Origin: Labilibaculum sp. K2S
GTDB taxonomy: Bacteria; Bacteroidota; Bacteroidia; Bacteroidales; Marinifilaceae
Direction of reading: 5' to 3'
Assembly: GCF_030372765.1 (NCBI RefSeq)
Contig: NZ_JAUCMW010000021.1
Coordinates: 41,039-83,565 of the forward strand
DNA length: 42,527 nt
This document shows positions 1 through 7,361 of this stretch, piece by piece. The notes beneath the pieces were generated by a model, which saw nothing but the letters and a program-made list of their open reading frames with translations, had not been told where the DNA came from and made no database searches. Position 1 is the stretch's first letter. Each line of letters opens with the position of its first letter. The translations under genes and the position numbers were made by a program.

Positions 1-934
1 CAACCACATACACAGGTTTGTTTTCAAACTGACTAAAAACACGTATGGCTCCGCCACTTCCACCTCCGGAAGTACCACTTTGTGATGGATTTCCTCCATT
101 TCCAATTGCTTGATTGTAAGAAAACAAACTGTTTATAATTGTCCACGAAACTCCGATACTGCTAATTGCACCACCATTCGAACCAACATTTCCATATCCT
201 TCGGCGCCACCAAAAGTGCAGTTAACCACATACACAGGTTTGTTTTCAAACTGACTAAAAACACGTATGGCTCCGCCACCAACATCGGATCCTGAATCGG
301 CACAAACATTATTAAAGAAACGACAGTTAACAATCTTTAAACGACCACCACGAACCCAAATTGCACCACCACCATCATATAGATCTTCCGATCTTGAATT
401 GCCATTGATAAAAGTAAGATTCTGCAAAGTTAATCTTGGATGATCTTGATTTTGACAGTGTGATGTAGTCCAGTGCTGATCTTGATCACAAGTGTTCATG
501 TAAAGAATACGTGTTTTTCCTTCACCGCTAAGGCTTACTAAACCACCACCATCAATTACAATGTCTTTACTGGCGTCGTTAAATATTTTGGCTGTTTCTG
601 TTAGTCTTATTGTAATTGGTTCCGATCCACAGTCGAATACAATCTTTCCTCCTAAAGCGACTGCATCAATAAAGGCTTGGGAAGTACAACTTTCCGGAGT
701 TCCATTTCCAATAACTATGTCTGGTTGAGAAACATCTTCCAATTTTGCTTCTGTGGGAATAGAAGCATTTCCATTTGGATTTCCAGCGGTTGGTCCATTG
801 TCAGATATTTCAATTAATTCCTGGCTTTGATCATTATCATCATGTTTATCCGAAGAACAGGATTGAATAAGAAGAAGGTAGATAAATAGGAGAGAGACCC
901 TACGTGCTTTTAATCTAAACTGAATGGTTTTCAT
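1..934 (-). CDS. Secreted lipoprotein with right-handed beta-helix repeats (3' part outside window)
   Basis: The frame is open from the ATG at 934 down to the window edge (about 311 codons), so the C-terminus is missing. The N-terminus has a basic start, a hydrophobic core and the lipobox-like end LIQSC followed by SSDKHDDNDQ, which predicts a lipoprotein with an acidic/Ser-rich linker. The body then shows short beta-helix rungs rich in Gly and Asn: DIVIDGGG, LTLQNLTFING, GGGAIWVRGG, LKIVNCRFFNN, GGGAIRVFSQ. This is the style of pectate-lyase-like or polymorphic outer-membrane-protein repeats in surface-exposed Bacteroidota proteins. Enzyme activity or adhesin function cannot be told from this part. 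A stretch of about 18 residues occurs twice, 74 residues apart, with identical DNA. It stands alone: the next gene upstream on the same strand ends about 105 bp away at 1040. Confidence 0.8.
   Translation of the reverse strand, partial: MKTIQFRLKARRVSLLFIYLLLIQSCSSDKHDDNDQSQELIEISDNGPTAGNPNGNASIPTEAKLEDVSQPDIVIGNGTPESCTSQAFIDAVALGGKIVFDCGSEPITIRLTETAKIFNDASKDIVIDGGGLVSLSGEGKTRILYMNTCDQDQHWTTSHCQNQDHPRLTLQNLTFINGNSRSEDLYDGGGAIWVRGGRLKIVNCRFFNNVCADSGSDVGGGAIRVFSQFENKPVYVVNCTFGGAEGYGNVGSNGGAISSIGVSWTIINSLFSYNQAIGNGGNPSQSGTSGGGSGGAIRVFSQFENKPVYVV
2..57. repeat. Exact 56-bp direct repeat, copy A
   Basis: Identical to 224-279 over 56 bases. It lies inside the beta-helix gene and encodes the rung GGAIRVFSQFENKPVYVV. 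The offset between copies is 222 bp, exactly 74 codons. Confidence 0.95.
224..279. repeat. Exact 56-bp direct repeat, copy B
   Basis: Second copy of the repeat at 2-57. The identity ends at position 223 (t here, c at position 1) and at position 280 (c here, t at 58). The sequence between the copies encodes other, non-identical rungs. Confidence 0.95.
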
Positions 935-1039
935 TCGGACAAATAATTAATATGAATAATCTTACTATATCTACTTAACGGTAAGATATTCTGTATTATT
1001 ATCAGGATAAGAAAAATTAAACAGATGCGCATTGTGTTC

Positions 1040-1549
1040 TTATTTACTAATGGCTTTTAGTATTCTTCGGGCACGGGAACAGTAACCTGCGCTTCCATTT
1101 TCCATTTGTTCTTCGATCACGAGAGCTAGTTCATTTTGTATATCCGGTTCTTGTAAAGAGAAATTGTATAGAATTTGCATGGCATACACCTTTATTGCAA
1201 TGGCTGATGTACTGGAAATCAACACATCAAAGCAGTAATTGATAAAATCACCGGATATATTGCTTGGAAGAGGTTCTAAGCTTATCAATTTTAAATACTG
1301 TCGTAATTTGCTTTCGTTGGTAAGTGAAGGAACAAGGTCAATCATTTGAGGAAGATACAAGCGAACCAAATCAGGAGCAATATCATAAATCTTATCTAAA
1401 ATCCATGTTGCCCGCCAGGAATGTTTCTCATTGCTGATACAAATATCCCACAGTTCGTTTATATACGTGGGATTCTCTGCGATACTTCGAGCAACCAATC
1501 TGGCTTCTTCTTTTACCGGAAAAGGATCAAGTAGTTTTTTAAGTTCCAT
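1040..1549 (-). CDS. HEAT-repeat-like all-helical protein, function unknown
   Basis: 169 residues, almost entirely amphipathic helices: a run of about four to five helix pairs, with a WRATWILDKIYDIAPDLV segment typical of HEAT/armadillo-like repeats. It has no signal peptide, membrane segment or catalytic motif. Its ATG lies 23 bp after the stop of the PLP-dependent dehydratase, on the same strand, so the two are probably co-transcribed. I do not recognise a specific family; small proteins like this are common in Bacteroidota and presumably act as protein-binding scaffolds, which is inference. Confidence 0.6.
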   Translation of the reverse strand: MELKKLLDPFPVKEEARLVARSIAENPTYINELWDICISNEKHSWRATWILDKIYDIAPDLVRLYLPQMIDLVPSLTNESKLRQYLKLISLEPLPSNISGDFINYCFDVLISSTSAIAIKVYAMQILYNFSLQEPDIQNELALVIEEQMENGSAGYCSRARRILKAISK

Positions 1550-1572
1550 TGAATTTAAAATTATTGGTTTCC

Positions 1573-2514
1573 TTAAAATGGCAACTTACTTAACTCAACA
1601 TTACCTCCCGAAAGAATGATTCCGATTTTTTGGCCTTTGTACTTTTTCTTCTCTTTTATCAGAGCAGCAAGAGCGACGGCGCTAGATGGTTCTGCAATAA
1701 TCTTCATTCGCTCCCAAATCAGTCTCATTGCTGCAATTATTTCTTTTTCTTCCACTCTGATAATCTTTTCAACATGTTCTTTAATGATGGGAAATGTTTT
1801 ATCTCCCAATGAGGTTAACAGACCATCAGCAATTGTTTGAGGATTAGTTTGCGGAACAACTTCTCCTTTTTGAAGCGACTGCCAGGCATCATCAGCACCC
1901 AGAGGTTCTCCTGCTACTACTTTGGTATTTGGGGAAAAGTGAAATGCAGCTAAAGCTGTGCCGGATAGTAAACCTCCGCCACCAACAGGAGCGAAAATTG
2001 TATCCAAATCATGATAATCTTCAATCAACTCCATTGCAGCAGTTGCCTGTCCTTCAATTACCTGATAATCATTGTAAGGATGCAAAAAAACCGCACCGGT
2101 TTTATTGACAACTTCGTTTAAAGTTGTTTCTCTTGCCTCAAGGGTTGGAATGCACTCAATAACTTCGCCACCATAACCTTTTACAGCTATTTTCTTTATT
2201 TCCGGGGCATTTGAAGGCATCACAATATATGCTTTAATGCCTTGTACTTTAGCTGCAAGAGCTATTGCCTGAGCAAAATTACCCGATGAATGAGTGGCGA
2301 CTCCAAATTCTTTTTCTGTTTCAGTTAGTTGAAGAATTGCATTGGTAGCTCCCCGCATCTTGAATGCACCCATTTTCTGAAAATTTTCACACTTAAAGTA
2401 AATTTCAGCTCCAACAATTTCGTTAATGAGTTGTGAGCTCATAACGGGTGTTCTGTGAATAAACGGTTGTATTCTTTTGTGGGTTTTCTGTAAATTATCT
2501 TTTGTGATGATCAT
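1573..2514 (-). CDS. PLP-dependent threonine/serine dehydratase or serine racemase
   Basis: Fold-type II PLP enzyme of about 313 residues. The visible motifs are GAFKMRGA, whose Lys forms the internal aldimine; SSGNFAQA, the asparagine loop contacting the PLP ring; and the glycine loop GGGGLLSG, which binds the PLP phosphate. ILSGGNVE near the C-terminus matches the family end. The protein lacks the C-terminal ACT-like regulatory domain of biosynthetic IlvA, so it fits the short catabolic dehydratase (TdcB-like) or serine racemase group; sequence alone does not separate these. The open frame extends 11 codons further upstream, but that extension runs through a 12-bp hairpin, so I chose the ATG at 2514, where homology begins (MIITKDNLQ). 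It lies downstream of hemL and upstream of the HEAT-like gene. Confidence 0.85.
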   Translation of the reverse strand: MIITKDNLQKTHKRIQPFIHRTPVMSSQLINEIVGAEIYFKCENFQKMGAFKMRGATNAILQLTETEKEFGVATHSSGNFAQAIALAAKVQGIKAYIVMPSNAPEIKKIAVKGYGGEVIECIPTLEARETTLNEVVNKTGAVFLHPYNDYQVIEGQATAAMELIEDYHDLDTIFAPVGGGGLLSGTALAAFHFSPNTKVVAGEPLGADDAWQSLQKGEVVPQTNPQTIADGLLTSLGDKTFPIIKEHVEKIIRVEEKEIIAAMRLIWERMKIIAEPSSAVALAALIKEKKKYKGQKIGIILSGGNVELSKLPF

Positions 2515-2536
2515 TTTATCGGGTTTTAGTTTGTAA

Positions 2537-2565
2537 TTGTAACCCAACTCAAAGTTGGGTTACAA
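2537..2565 (-). promoter_or_regulatory. Strong hairpin between hemL and the dehydratase gene
   Basis: A perfect 12-bp stem (arms 2537-2548 and 2554-2565; arm TTGTAACCCAAC) closes a 5-base loop. On the minus strand it lies 54 bases after the hemL stop and ends 22 bases before the dehydratase ATG. No U-run follows, so it may be a weak terminator for hemL, an mRNA-stability element, or a leader structure of the dehydratase gene. Confidence 0.6.
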
Positions 2566-2618
2566 ATATGCTTGAATCTTATAGCGAAATTACACTTTGC
2601 AGGTATTCAAAAAAGAAA

Positions 2619-3911
2619 TTATTTCATTGCTTCAAGTGAATCTTTTGCAGCTTGAATGGTTTTATCAAGCATCGCATAGGTCAATGAATTAGACAGGAAA
2701 TAACTCTCGAATGATGATGGAGGAAGATAAATGCCTCTTTTCAGCATTTCATGAAAGAATTTTGGGAATTTTTCATTGTTGGCTGTTGTTGCTGTGTCAA
2801 AATCAACAACATCAATATCCGTAAAGAAAATACTGATCATTGAACCGCAACGGTTAATTCTGTAATCAAAACCCGATTCCGAAAGTACCTTATCCAGTCC
2901 TTTGTGAAGATATTCTGTTTTATCCGCAAGTTCAGCGAAGTAGTGAGGGTTCTCGTTAAGCTCTTTTAACAGGGTTAATCCTGCAATCATAGCAATAGGG
3001 TTGCCCGATAGGGTTCCTGCCTGATAAACTGGTCCAACAGGAGAAACGACCTTCATGATTTCGTTGGGACCTGCATAAGCTCCAACAGGCATTCCGCCAC
3101 CAATAACTTTACCAAAAGTTACCAAATCAGCCTTAACACCAAAGTATTCCTGAGCACCACCTTTTCCAAGACGGAAACCAGACATTACTTCGTCGAAAAT
3201 CAATAGAATTCCTTCTTTGTCGCATAATTCACGTAAATCTTCCAGAAAACCTTTTTGGGGAAGAACACAGCCCATGTTTCCAGCAATTGCTTCCACTATA
3301 ATAGCCGCAATTTCACCTTTATTTTCTGCAACTAATTGTTTTACGTCTTCAATATTATTGTATTTGGCAGTTAGAGTGTCGTTTGCTGTGCCAGGAGTAA
3401 CACCTGGTGAATTTGTTACCCCAAAAGTACTTGCGCCGCTGCCGGCTTTAATTAAGAAAGAATCGGCGTGACCATGATAACAGCCTTCGAATTTGATAAA
3501 TTTATTTTTTCCGGTGTAACCTCTGGCTACACGAATTGCACTCATACAAGCTTCAGTTCCCGAATTAACCATTCTTACCTTATCAATATTTGGAACCATG
3601 TCCACAATTAACTTGGCAATCTCAATTTCCAATTCAGTTGGAGCACCAAAGGATGTTGAATCTTCAACTTTTGCTTTGATGGCATCAATTACTTTTGGGT
3701 ATGCATGCCCCAAAATCATTGGTCCCCATGATGAGATGTAATCGATGTACTCATTTCCGTCAACATCGGTAAGAATACTTCCTTTTGCTTTTTTAATAAA
3801 CACAGGAGTTCCGCCAACAGATTTAAACGCTCTAACCGGTGAGTTTACACCTCCGGGAATGTATTTGCTGGCTTCGGTAAATAATTCGGAACTTCTTTTG
3901 TATTGATACAT
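2619..3911 (-). CDS. hemL: Glutamate-1-semialdehyde 2,1-aminomutase
   Basis: 430 residues, the usual length. It converts glutamate-1-semialdehyde to 5-aminolevulinate, the last step of the C5 route to heme, in the cytosol with PLP/PMP. Family marks are the start SSELFTEASKYIPGGVNSPVRAF, the class-III aminotransferase signature LIFDEVMSGFR, the PLP lysine in VTFGKVIGGGMPVGAYAG, and GTLSGNPIAM. The ATG is 12 bases after the hemD stop, so hemD and hemL form an operon. No hemA, hemB or hemC is in the window. Confidence 0.97.
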   Translation of the reverse strand: MYQYKRSSELFTEASKYIPGGVNSPVRAFKSVGGTPVFIKKAKGSILTDVDGNEYIDYISSWGPMILGHAYPKVIDAIKAKVEDSTSFGAPTELEIEIAKLIVDMVPNIDKVRMVNSGTEACMSAIRVARGYTGKNKFIKFEGCYHGHADSFLIKAGSGASTFGVTNSPGVTPGTANDTLTAKYNNIEDVKQLVAENKGEIAAIIVEAIAGNMGCVLPQKGFLEDLRELCDKEGILLIFDEVMSGFRLGKGGAQEYFGVKADLVTFGKVIGGGMPVGAYAGPNEIMKVVSPVGPVYQAGTLSGNPIAMIAGLTLLKELNENPHYFAELADKTEYLHKGLDKVLSESGFDYRINRCGSMISIFFTDIDVVDFDTATTANNEKFPKFFHEMLKRGIYLPPSSFESYFLSNSLTYAMLDKTIQAAKDSLEAMK

Positions 3912-3923
3912 ATTGTGTGGGTT

Positions 3924-4628
3924 TTATGAATTTAAGTAATTGTGACAAATTTCGAGTAAGGAATATACATTTGTATTTTCAGACATGACAACATGTTCGG
4001 AAAAATCCAGCAGTTTTACAGCAGTTGTACTTCCAATAGCAAAACAGGGAACAGTTTCGTTGATTTTGTATTTGCTAAAAAAGCTATGAACAGCACTCGG
4101 ACTGCAAAAACAGATGGCATCAAAATCAGTAATGGTAACATCCGGTTGATGCAAATTTGTTTGGTAGCACTCTATTTCCTCAAAATCAAATTCTTTTTCA
4201 GTCATAAAATCAGAAATGCTGTTTTGCCTTAAATTTCCTGAAAAATGAATGTAAGAGGAGGCGCTTTGTTCTTCAAGCAATTCAATTAAAGATTGCGAGT
4301 TGTGTTGTTCTGGAAGTAAAGCTTCTATACCAATTTTGAGCAGTTCTTCTGCTGTTTTTTCTCCAACAGCAAATACTTTTTTTTCTTCCAATGCGATTAA
4401 CGAACTTAGGTTTCTGGAAATACTCTTAACCGCATTCTGACTGGTGAAAATCCAATTTGATTCTGGTTTTGAGTTAATCAGATCTGTTTTTTCTTTAGAA
4501 AGAGGGATCAGATCAATTTGAATAAATGGTTTTGCTGTAACTGCCAGACCTAATTCTTCAGCATACATTATGTGTTCAGAACTTAGAGATCTGGTAAAAA
4601 GAATATTTTTTTTATCTGTTAGAGACAT
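3924..4628 (-). CDS. hemD: Uroporphyrinogen-III synthase
   Basis: 234 residues, of HemD length and pattern: an N-terminal ILFTRSLSSEH strand, the middle WIFTSQNAVKSI, KVFAVGEKTAEEL, and a second Rossmann-like half with DAICFCSPSAVHSFF and FAIGSTTAVKLL. The enzyme closes hydroxymethylbilane with inversion of ring D. HemD diverges strongly in sequence, so the assignment rests on these conserved short motifs and on hemL next door. It is first in the hemD-hemL operon, with a promoter-like box and a flanking inverted repeat directly upstream. Confidence 0.9.
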   Translation of the reverse strand: MSLTDKKNILFTRSLSSEHIMYAEELGLAVTAKPFIQIDLIPLSKEKTDLINSKPESNWIFTSQNAVKSISRNLSSLIALEEKKVFAVGEKTAEELLKIGIEALLPEQHNSQSLIELLEEQSASSYIHFSGNLRQNSISDFMTEKEFDFEEIECYQTNLHQPDVTITDFDAICFCSPSAVHSFFSKYKINETVPCFAIGSTTAVKLLDFSEHVVMSENTNVYSLLEICHNYLNS

Positions 4629-4629
4629 A

Positions 4630-4709
4630 AATACATTTCAAAATGATTTCTGATCGCAAGCTAACAAATTTAGTAAATCAGACCATTTTTTATGCTCTTG
4701 AAATGTATT
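4630..4709. promoter_or_regulatory. 12-bp inverted repeat flanking the hemD promoter region
   Basis: The arm AATACATTTCAA at 4630-4641 and its exact complement at 4698-4709 are separated by 56 bases. One arm touches the hemD start codon; the other lies upstream of the putative -7 box at 4665-4672. The layout would suit two half-sites for a looping regulator, or a leader/antisense structure. Confidence 0.45.
4665..4672 (-). promoter_or_regulatory. Putative -7 box for hemD-hemL
   Basis: On the minus strand this reads TAAATTTG, an exact match to the Bacteroidota -7 consensus TAnnTTTG, about 37 bases before the hemD ATG. I see no good -33 element. Confidence 0.45.
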
Positions 4710-4747
4710 ATTTTATCAATTGATTGAAAATTAGATCTTCAGACGAG

Positions 4748-4755
4748 TATCTTTG
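4748..4755 (+). promoter_or_regulatory. Putative -7 box for relA
   Basis: TATCTTTG matches TAnnTTTG, and TTG at 4724-4726 lies 21 bases upstream as a -33 candidate. Use of this promoter would give a leader of about 180 bases before the relA ATG at 4942. Confidence 0.45.
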
Positions 4756-4862
4756 AATAATTAGAATTTTGAATCGTTAAAAAGTATTAACCGGCTTGCC
4801 ATTCAGTAATAGCTTTTATACTTTTAGTGTGCTTAATAAGGAGAAGGAGACCTTTATTTTGA

Positions 4863-4925
4863 ATGATGAATGATCGTGATGAATCAGTTTTTTTTATCAA
4901 TTTTTTAAACAAATCCAAGACTTAA
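4863..4925 (+). CDS. Possible 20-residue leader peptide upstream of relA
   Basis: Starts with two consecutive ATG codons and reads MMNDRDESVFFINFLNKSKT, then stops 16 bases before the relA ATG. A purine-rich stretch (4840-4850, AAGGAGAAGGAGA) lies about 12-15 bases upstream of the start. It may be chance; the evidence is the position, the tidy stop before relA and the long leader. No amino acid is over-represented in a way that would suggest classical attenuation. Confidence 0.25.
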   Translation: MMNDRDESVFFINFLNKSKT

Positions 4926-4941
4926 TAACAAGAAGATATTT

Positions 4942-7137
4942 ATGACTGAATTCAACAGGGAAGAAGAAAGAAGACAAATTTTGTATCGATACAAACATTT
5001 ACTGCTTACGTGTAAAAATATTGTAACCAGAGCGGATATAAAATTGGTTCGAAAAGCATTTGAATTAAGCTTAAAAGATCATGATGGTGAGAGAAGAAAG
5101 AATGGAGAACCGGCTATATATAAAAGCATTTCGATAGCTCAGATTGTTGTTGAGGAACTAGGGTTAGGAAGAACTTCAGTAATTTGTTCTTTGCTATATG
5201 ATATCGTTCAAAAAGACCGGATTTCTTTAGACGAAATTTCGGAATTGTTTGGACCTAAAGTTACTTTAATCATACAAGGCTTGGTTAAGGTAACCAATAT
5301 TTACAATCAAAATCCAAGTCTTCAATCAGAGAATTTCAGAAAGCTGTTATTAAGCTTTGCCGATGATGTTCGCGTAGTTCTTATTATTATGGCAGACCGA
5401 TTGTTTAATCTCCGGAATCTGGAGAATAAATCGGTAGAGGAACAACAATCTTTATCCAAAGAAATAGAGTTTCTATATATTCCGTTTGCACATCGTTTGG
5501 GAATGTACAATGTGAAATCTGACATGGAGGATTTGGCATTGCGTTATTTAAATCCTGATGTTTACTTCGAGATTGAAAAGAAATTGAAGGATAGTGAGGA
5601 GCAACGACAAAAATATATTAAAGATTTTGTGGCTCCAATTAAAGCTGAATTGGATCAATTCGGGATGAAATACAAAGTAAAAGCACGTACAAAATCCATC
5701 GCTTCTATTCTTCATAAAATGCAGAAGAAACAGGTTGAGTTTGAAGAAGTTTACGATATATTCGCCATTAGAGTTATACTAAAAGCGACACCGAAAAAAG
5801 AGAAATCTGAATGTTGGAAAGTTTATTCTGCTGTTAGTGATTTGTACCGACCTAATCCGAATAGACTAAGAGATTGGATCACCATTCCAAAATCGAATGG
5901 GTATGAATCTCTACATACCACTGTTATGGGGCCTGATAATCGTTGGGTAGAGGTTCAGATTCGCAGCAAACGGATGAACCGAATTGCCGAGCAGGGGTTT
6001 GCCGCTCACTGGAAATATAAAGGTGGAAAAAGCGAAGAAGGAGGATTGGATGCATGGTTGCAGGATATTCGGGAAGTTATTGAAAGTCACGGAAGTGATT
6101 CCATCGATTTAATAGATAGTTTTAAAGCAGATTTATACCATAAGGAGATATATGTATTTACACCTAAAGGTGATTTAAAACAATTATCAGCAGGAGCAAC
6201 TTTACTCGATTTTGCGTATTCAATTCACTCCGATGTTGGTGATAAATGTATAGGAGGTACAGTCAATCAGAAGAATGTCTCCATTAAGCAGGTTTTAAAT
6301 AATGGAGATCAGGTTTCCGTAACTACCTCTAATTCCCAAAAGCCAAAATTAGATTGGTTGAATTTTGTGGTTTCTACAAAAGCGAAAAATAAAATTCGTC
6401 AGACGATAAAGGAGGAGATGCTTAAGGAGTCAGATCTTGGAAAAGAGACTCTGAAGCGCAGAATGAAGAATTGGAAAATTGAATTTTGTGATGAAAATAT
6501 TAGAAAGTTAATGACTTTCTATAAGTACAAAATTGCTGCCGATTTGTATCAGGGAATTGCTTTGGAACAGCATGAATTATCTGAAATAAAAGATATTTTA
6601 ACTGATAAAAAAGAAGTTGAGAAGAATGTTCCTGAAGAACGTCCTGATTATTCTTCGAAGAAAATCACGAAAGAAGGCGAAGACGTATTAATTGTTGATG
6701 AGAACGTTTCTAATGTTGAATATTCATTGGCAAATTGTTGTAATCCAATTTTTGGTGATGAAATTTTCGGATTCATTTCAATCGGTAAAGGCATTCGAAT
6801 TCACAGATTGGGTTGTCCTAATGCCAGCGAAATGCAGACTCGTTATCCATACCGGGTTGTGAAAGCAAATTGGACTGATAAAGGTTCGGCATCTTATCAG
6901 GCCGTATTGCACATTACAGGAGATGATGAGCTGGGAATTGTAAGTAATATATCCGATGTTATTTCTAAAGACCTTAGGGTTCAAATGAGATCGATCTCTG
7001 TCGATACGAACGCAGGCTCCTTTGTAGGTAATGTTACTGTTATAATTGCAAGTACCGAGCATCTTGATACCTTAATTGTGAAATTAAAACGCGTAAAAGG
7101 TGTGCATCGTGTTACAAGATACGATCCTGTAAGTTAG
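4942..7137 (+). CDS. relA: RelA-type (p)ppGpp synthetase with degenerate hydrolase domain
   Basis: 731 residues with the full RelA/SpoT architecture: HD-type hydrolase region (about 30-190), synthetase (about 245-360, with NGYESLHTTV and EVQIRSKRM...EQGFAAHWKYK), TGS (about 400-460), a helical and Cys/His-containing region with NCCNPIFGDEI and HRLGCPNA, and a C-terminal ACT domain (about 655-731). It makes (p)ppGpp from ATP and GTP/GDP at the ribosome during starvation. In the HD region the metal-site residues are mostly lost: Lys61 and Tyr86 replace the two histidines, and Gln90/Lys91 replace the Glu-Asp pair, while Asp87 and Asp152 remain. Hydrolase activity is therefore unlikely. The synthetase has the basic RLRD (308-311) rather than the acidic ExDD motif of E. 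coli RelA. A second, hydrolase-competent SpoT/Rel should be elsewhere in the genome. Confidence 0.93.
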   Translation: MTEFNREEERRQILYRYKHLLLTCKNIVTRADIKLVRKAFELSLKDHDGERRKNGEPAIYKSISIAQIVVEELGLGRTSVICSLLYDIVQKDRISLDEISELFGPKVTLIIQGLVKVTNIYNQNPSLQSENFRKLLLSFADDVRVVLIIMADRLFNLRNLENKSVEEQQSLSKEIEFLYIPFAHRLGMYNVKSDMEDLALRYLNPDVYFEIEKKLKDSEEQRQKYIKDFVAPIKAELDQFGMKYKVKARTKSIASILHKMQKKQVEFEEVYDIFAIRVILKATPKKEKSECWKVYSAVSDLYRPNPNRLRDWITIPKSNGYESLHTTVMGPDNRWVEVQIRSKRMNRIAEQGFAAHWKYKGGKSEEGGLDAWLQDIREVIESHGSDSIDLIDSFKADLYHKEIYVFTPKGDLKQLSAGATLLDFAYSIHSDVGDKCIGGTVNQKNVSIKQVLNNGDQVSVTTSNSQKPKLDWLNFVVSTKAKNKIRQTIKEEMLKESDLGKETLKRRMKNWKIEFCDENIRKLMTFYKYKIAADLYQGIALEQHELSEIKDILTDKKEVEKNVPEERPDYSSKKITKEGEDVLIVDENVSNVEYSLANCCNPIFGDEIFGFISIGKGIRIHRLGCPNASEMQTRYPYRVVKANWTDKGSASYQAVLHITGDDELGIVSNISDVISKDLRVQMRSISVDTNAGSFVGNVTVIIASTEHLDTLIVKLKRVKGVHRVTRYDPVS

Positions 7138-7307
7138 CGGAGTACAAAGAATATACGAAAGGAATGGAGCTGTAATGCTGTATCTCTTTTTTATGCAGAT
7201 AAATATCTTCAATATGACATCCTGATTAATAGGCTTGCAATAAGAAGTTTAGGTGTTTTTATTGAAAATCCTGCAACTCCTTTGGTGTTTTATTTATATT
7301 GATTCAG

Positions 7308-7315
7308 TATATTTG
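7308..7315 (+). promoter_or_regulatory. Putative -7 box for dnaX
   Basis: TATATTTG matches TAnnTTTG. TTTG at 7281-7284 is a possible -33 element, with a rather long 23-base spacing. Position is 46 bases before the dnaX ATG. Confidence 0.35.
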
Positions 7316-7361
7316 AGTTTCTAAAAAAAATGAAACCAATTTGGTTTTTTTGTCAGAGTTT

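Noticed and set aside
110..333. Two short ORFs inside the beta-helix region
   Set aside because: Both lie over the continuous lipoprotein reading frame that starts at 934, which has the signal peptide and repeat motifs; these are shadows.
4863..4925. Classical amino-acid attenuator before relA
   Set aside because: The leader peptide has no run of one amino acid and no terminator/antiterminator hairpin pair was found.
4942..7137. Sequencing error as cause of the altered HD motif
   Set aside because: Several separate positions are changed by whole-codon substitutions in an intact frame, so the change is evolutionary.
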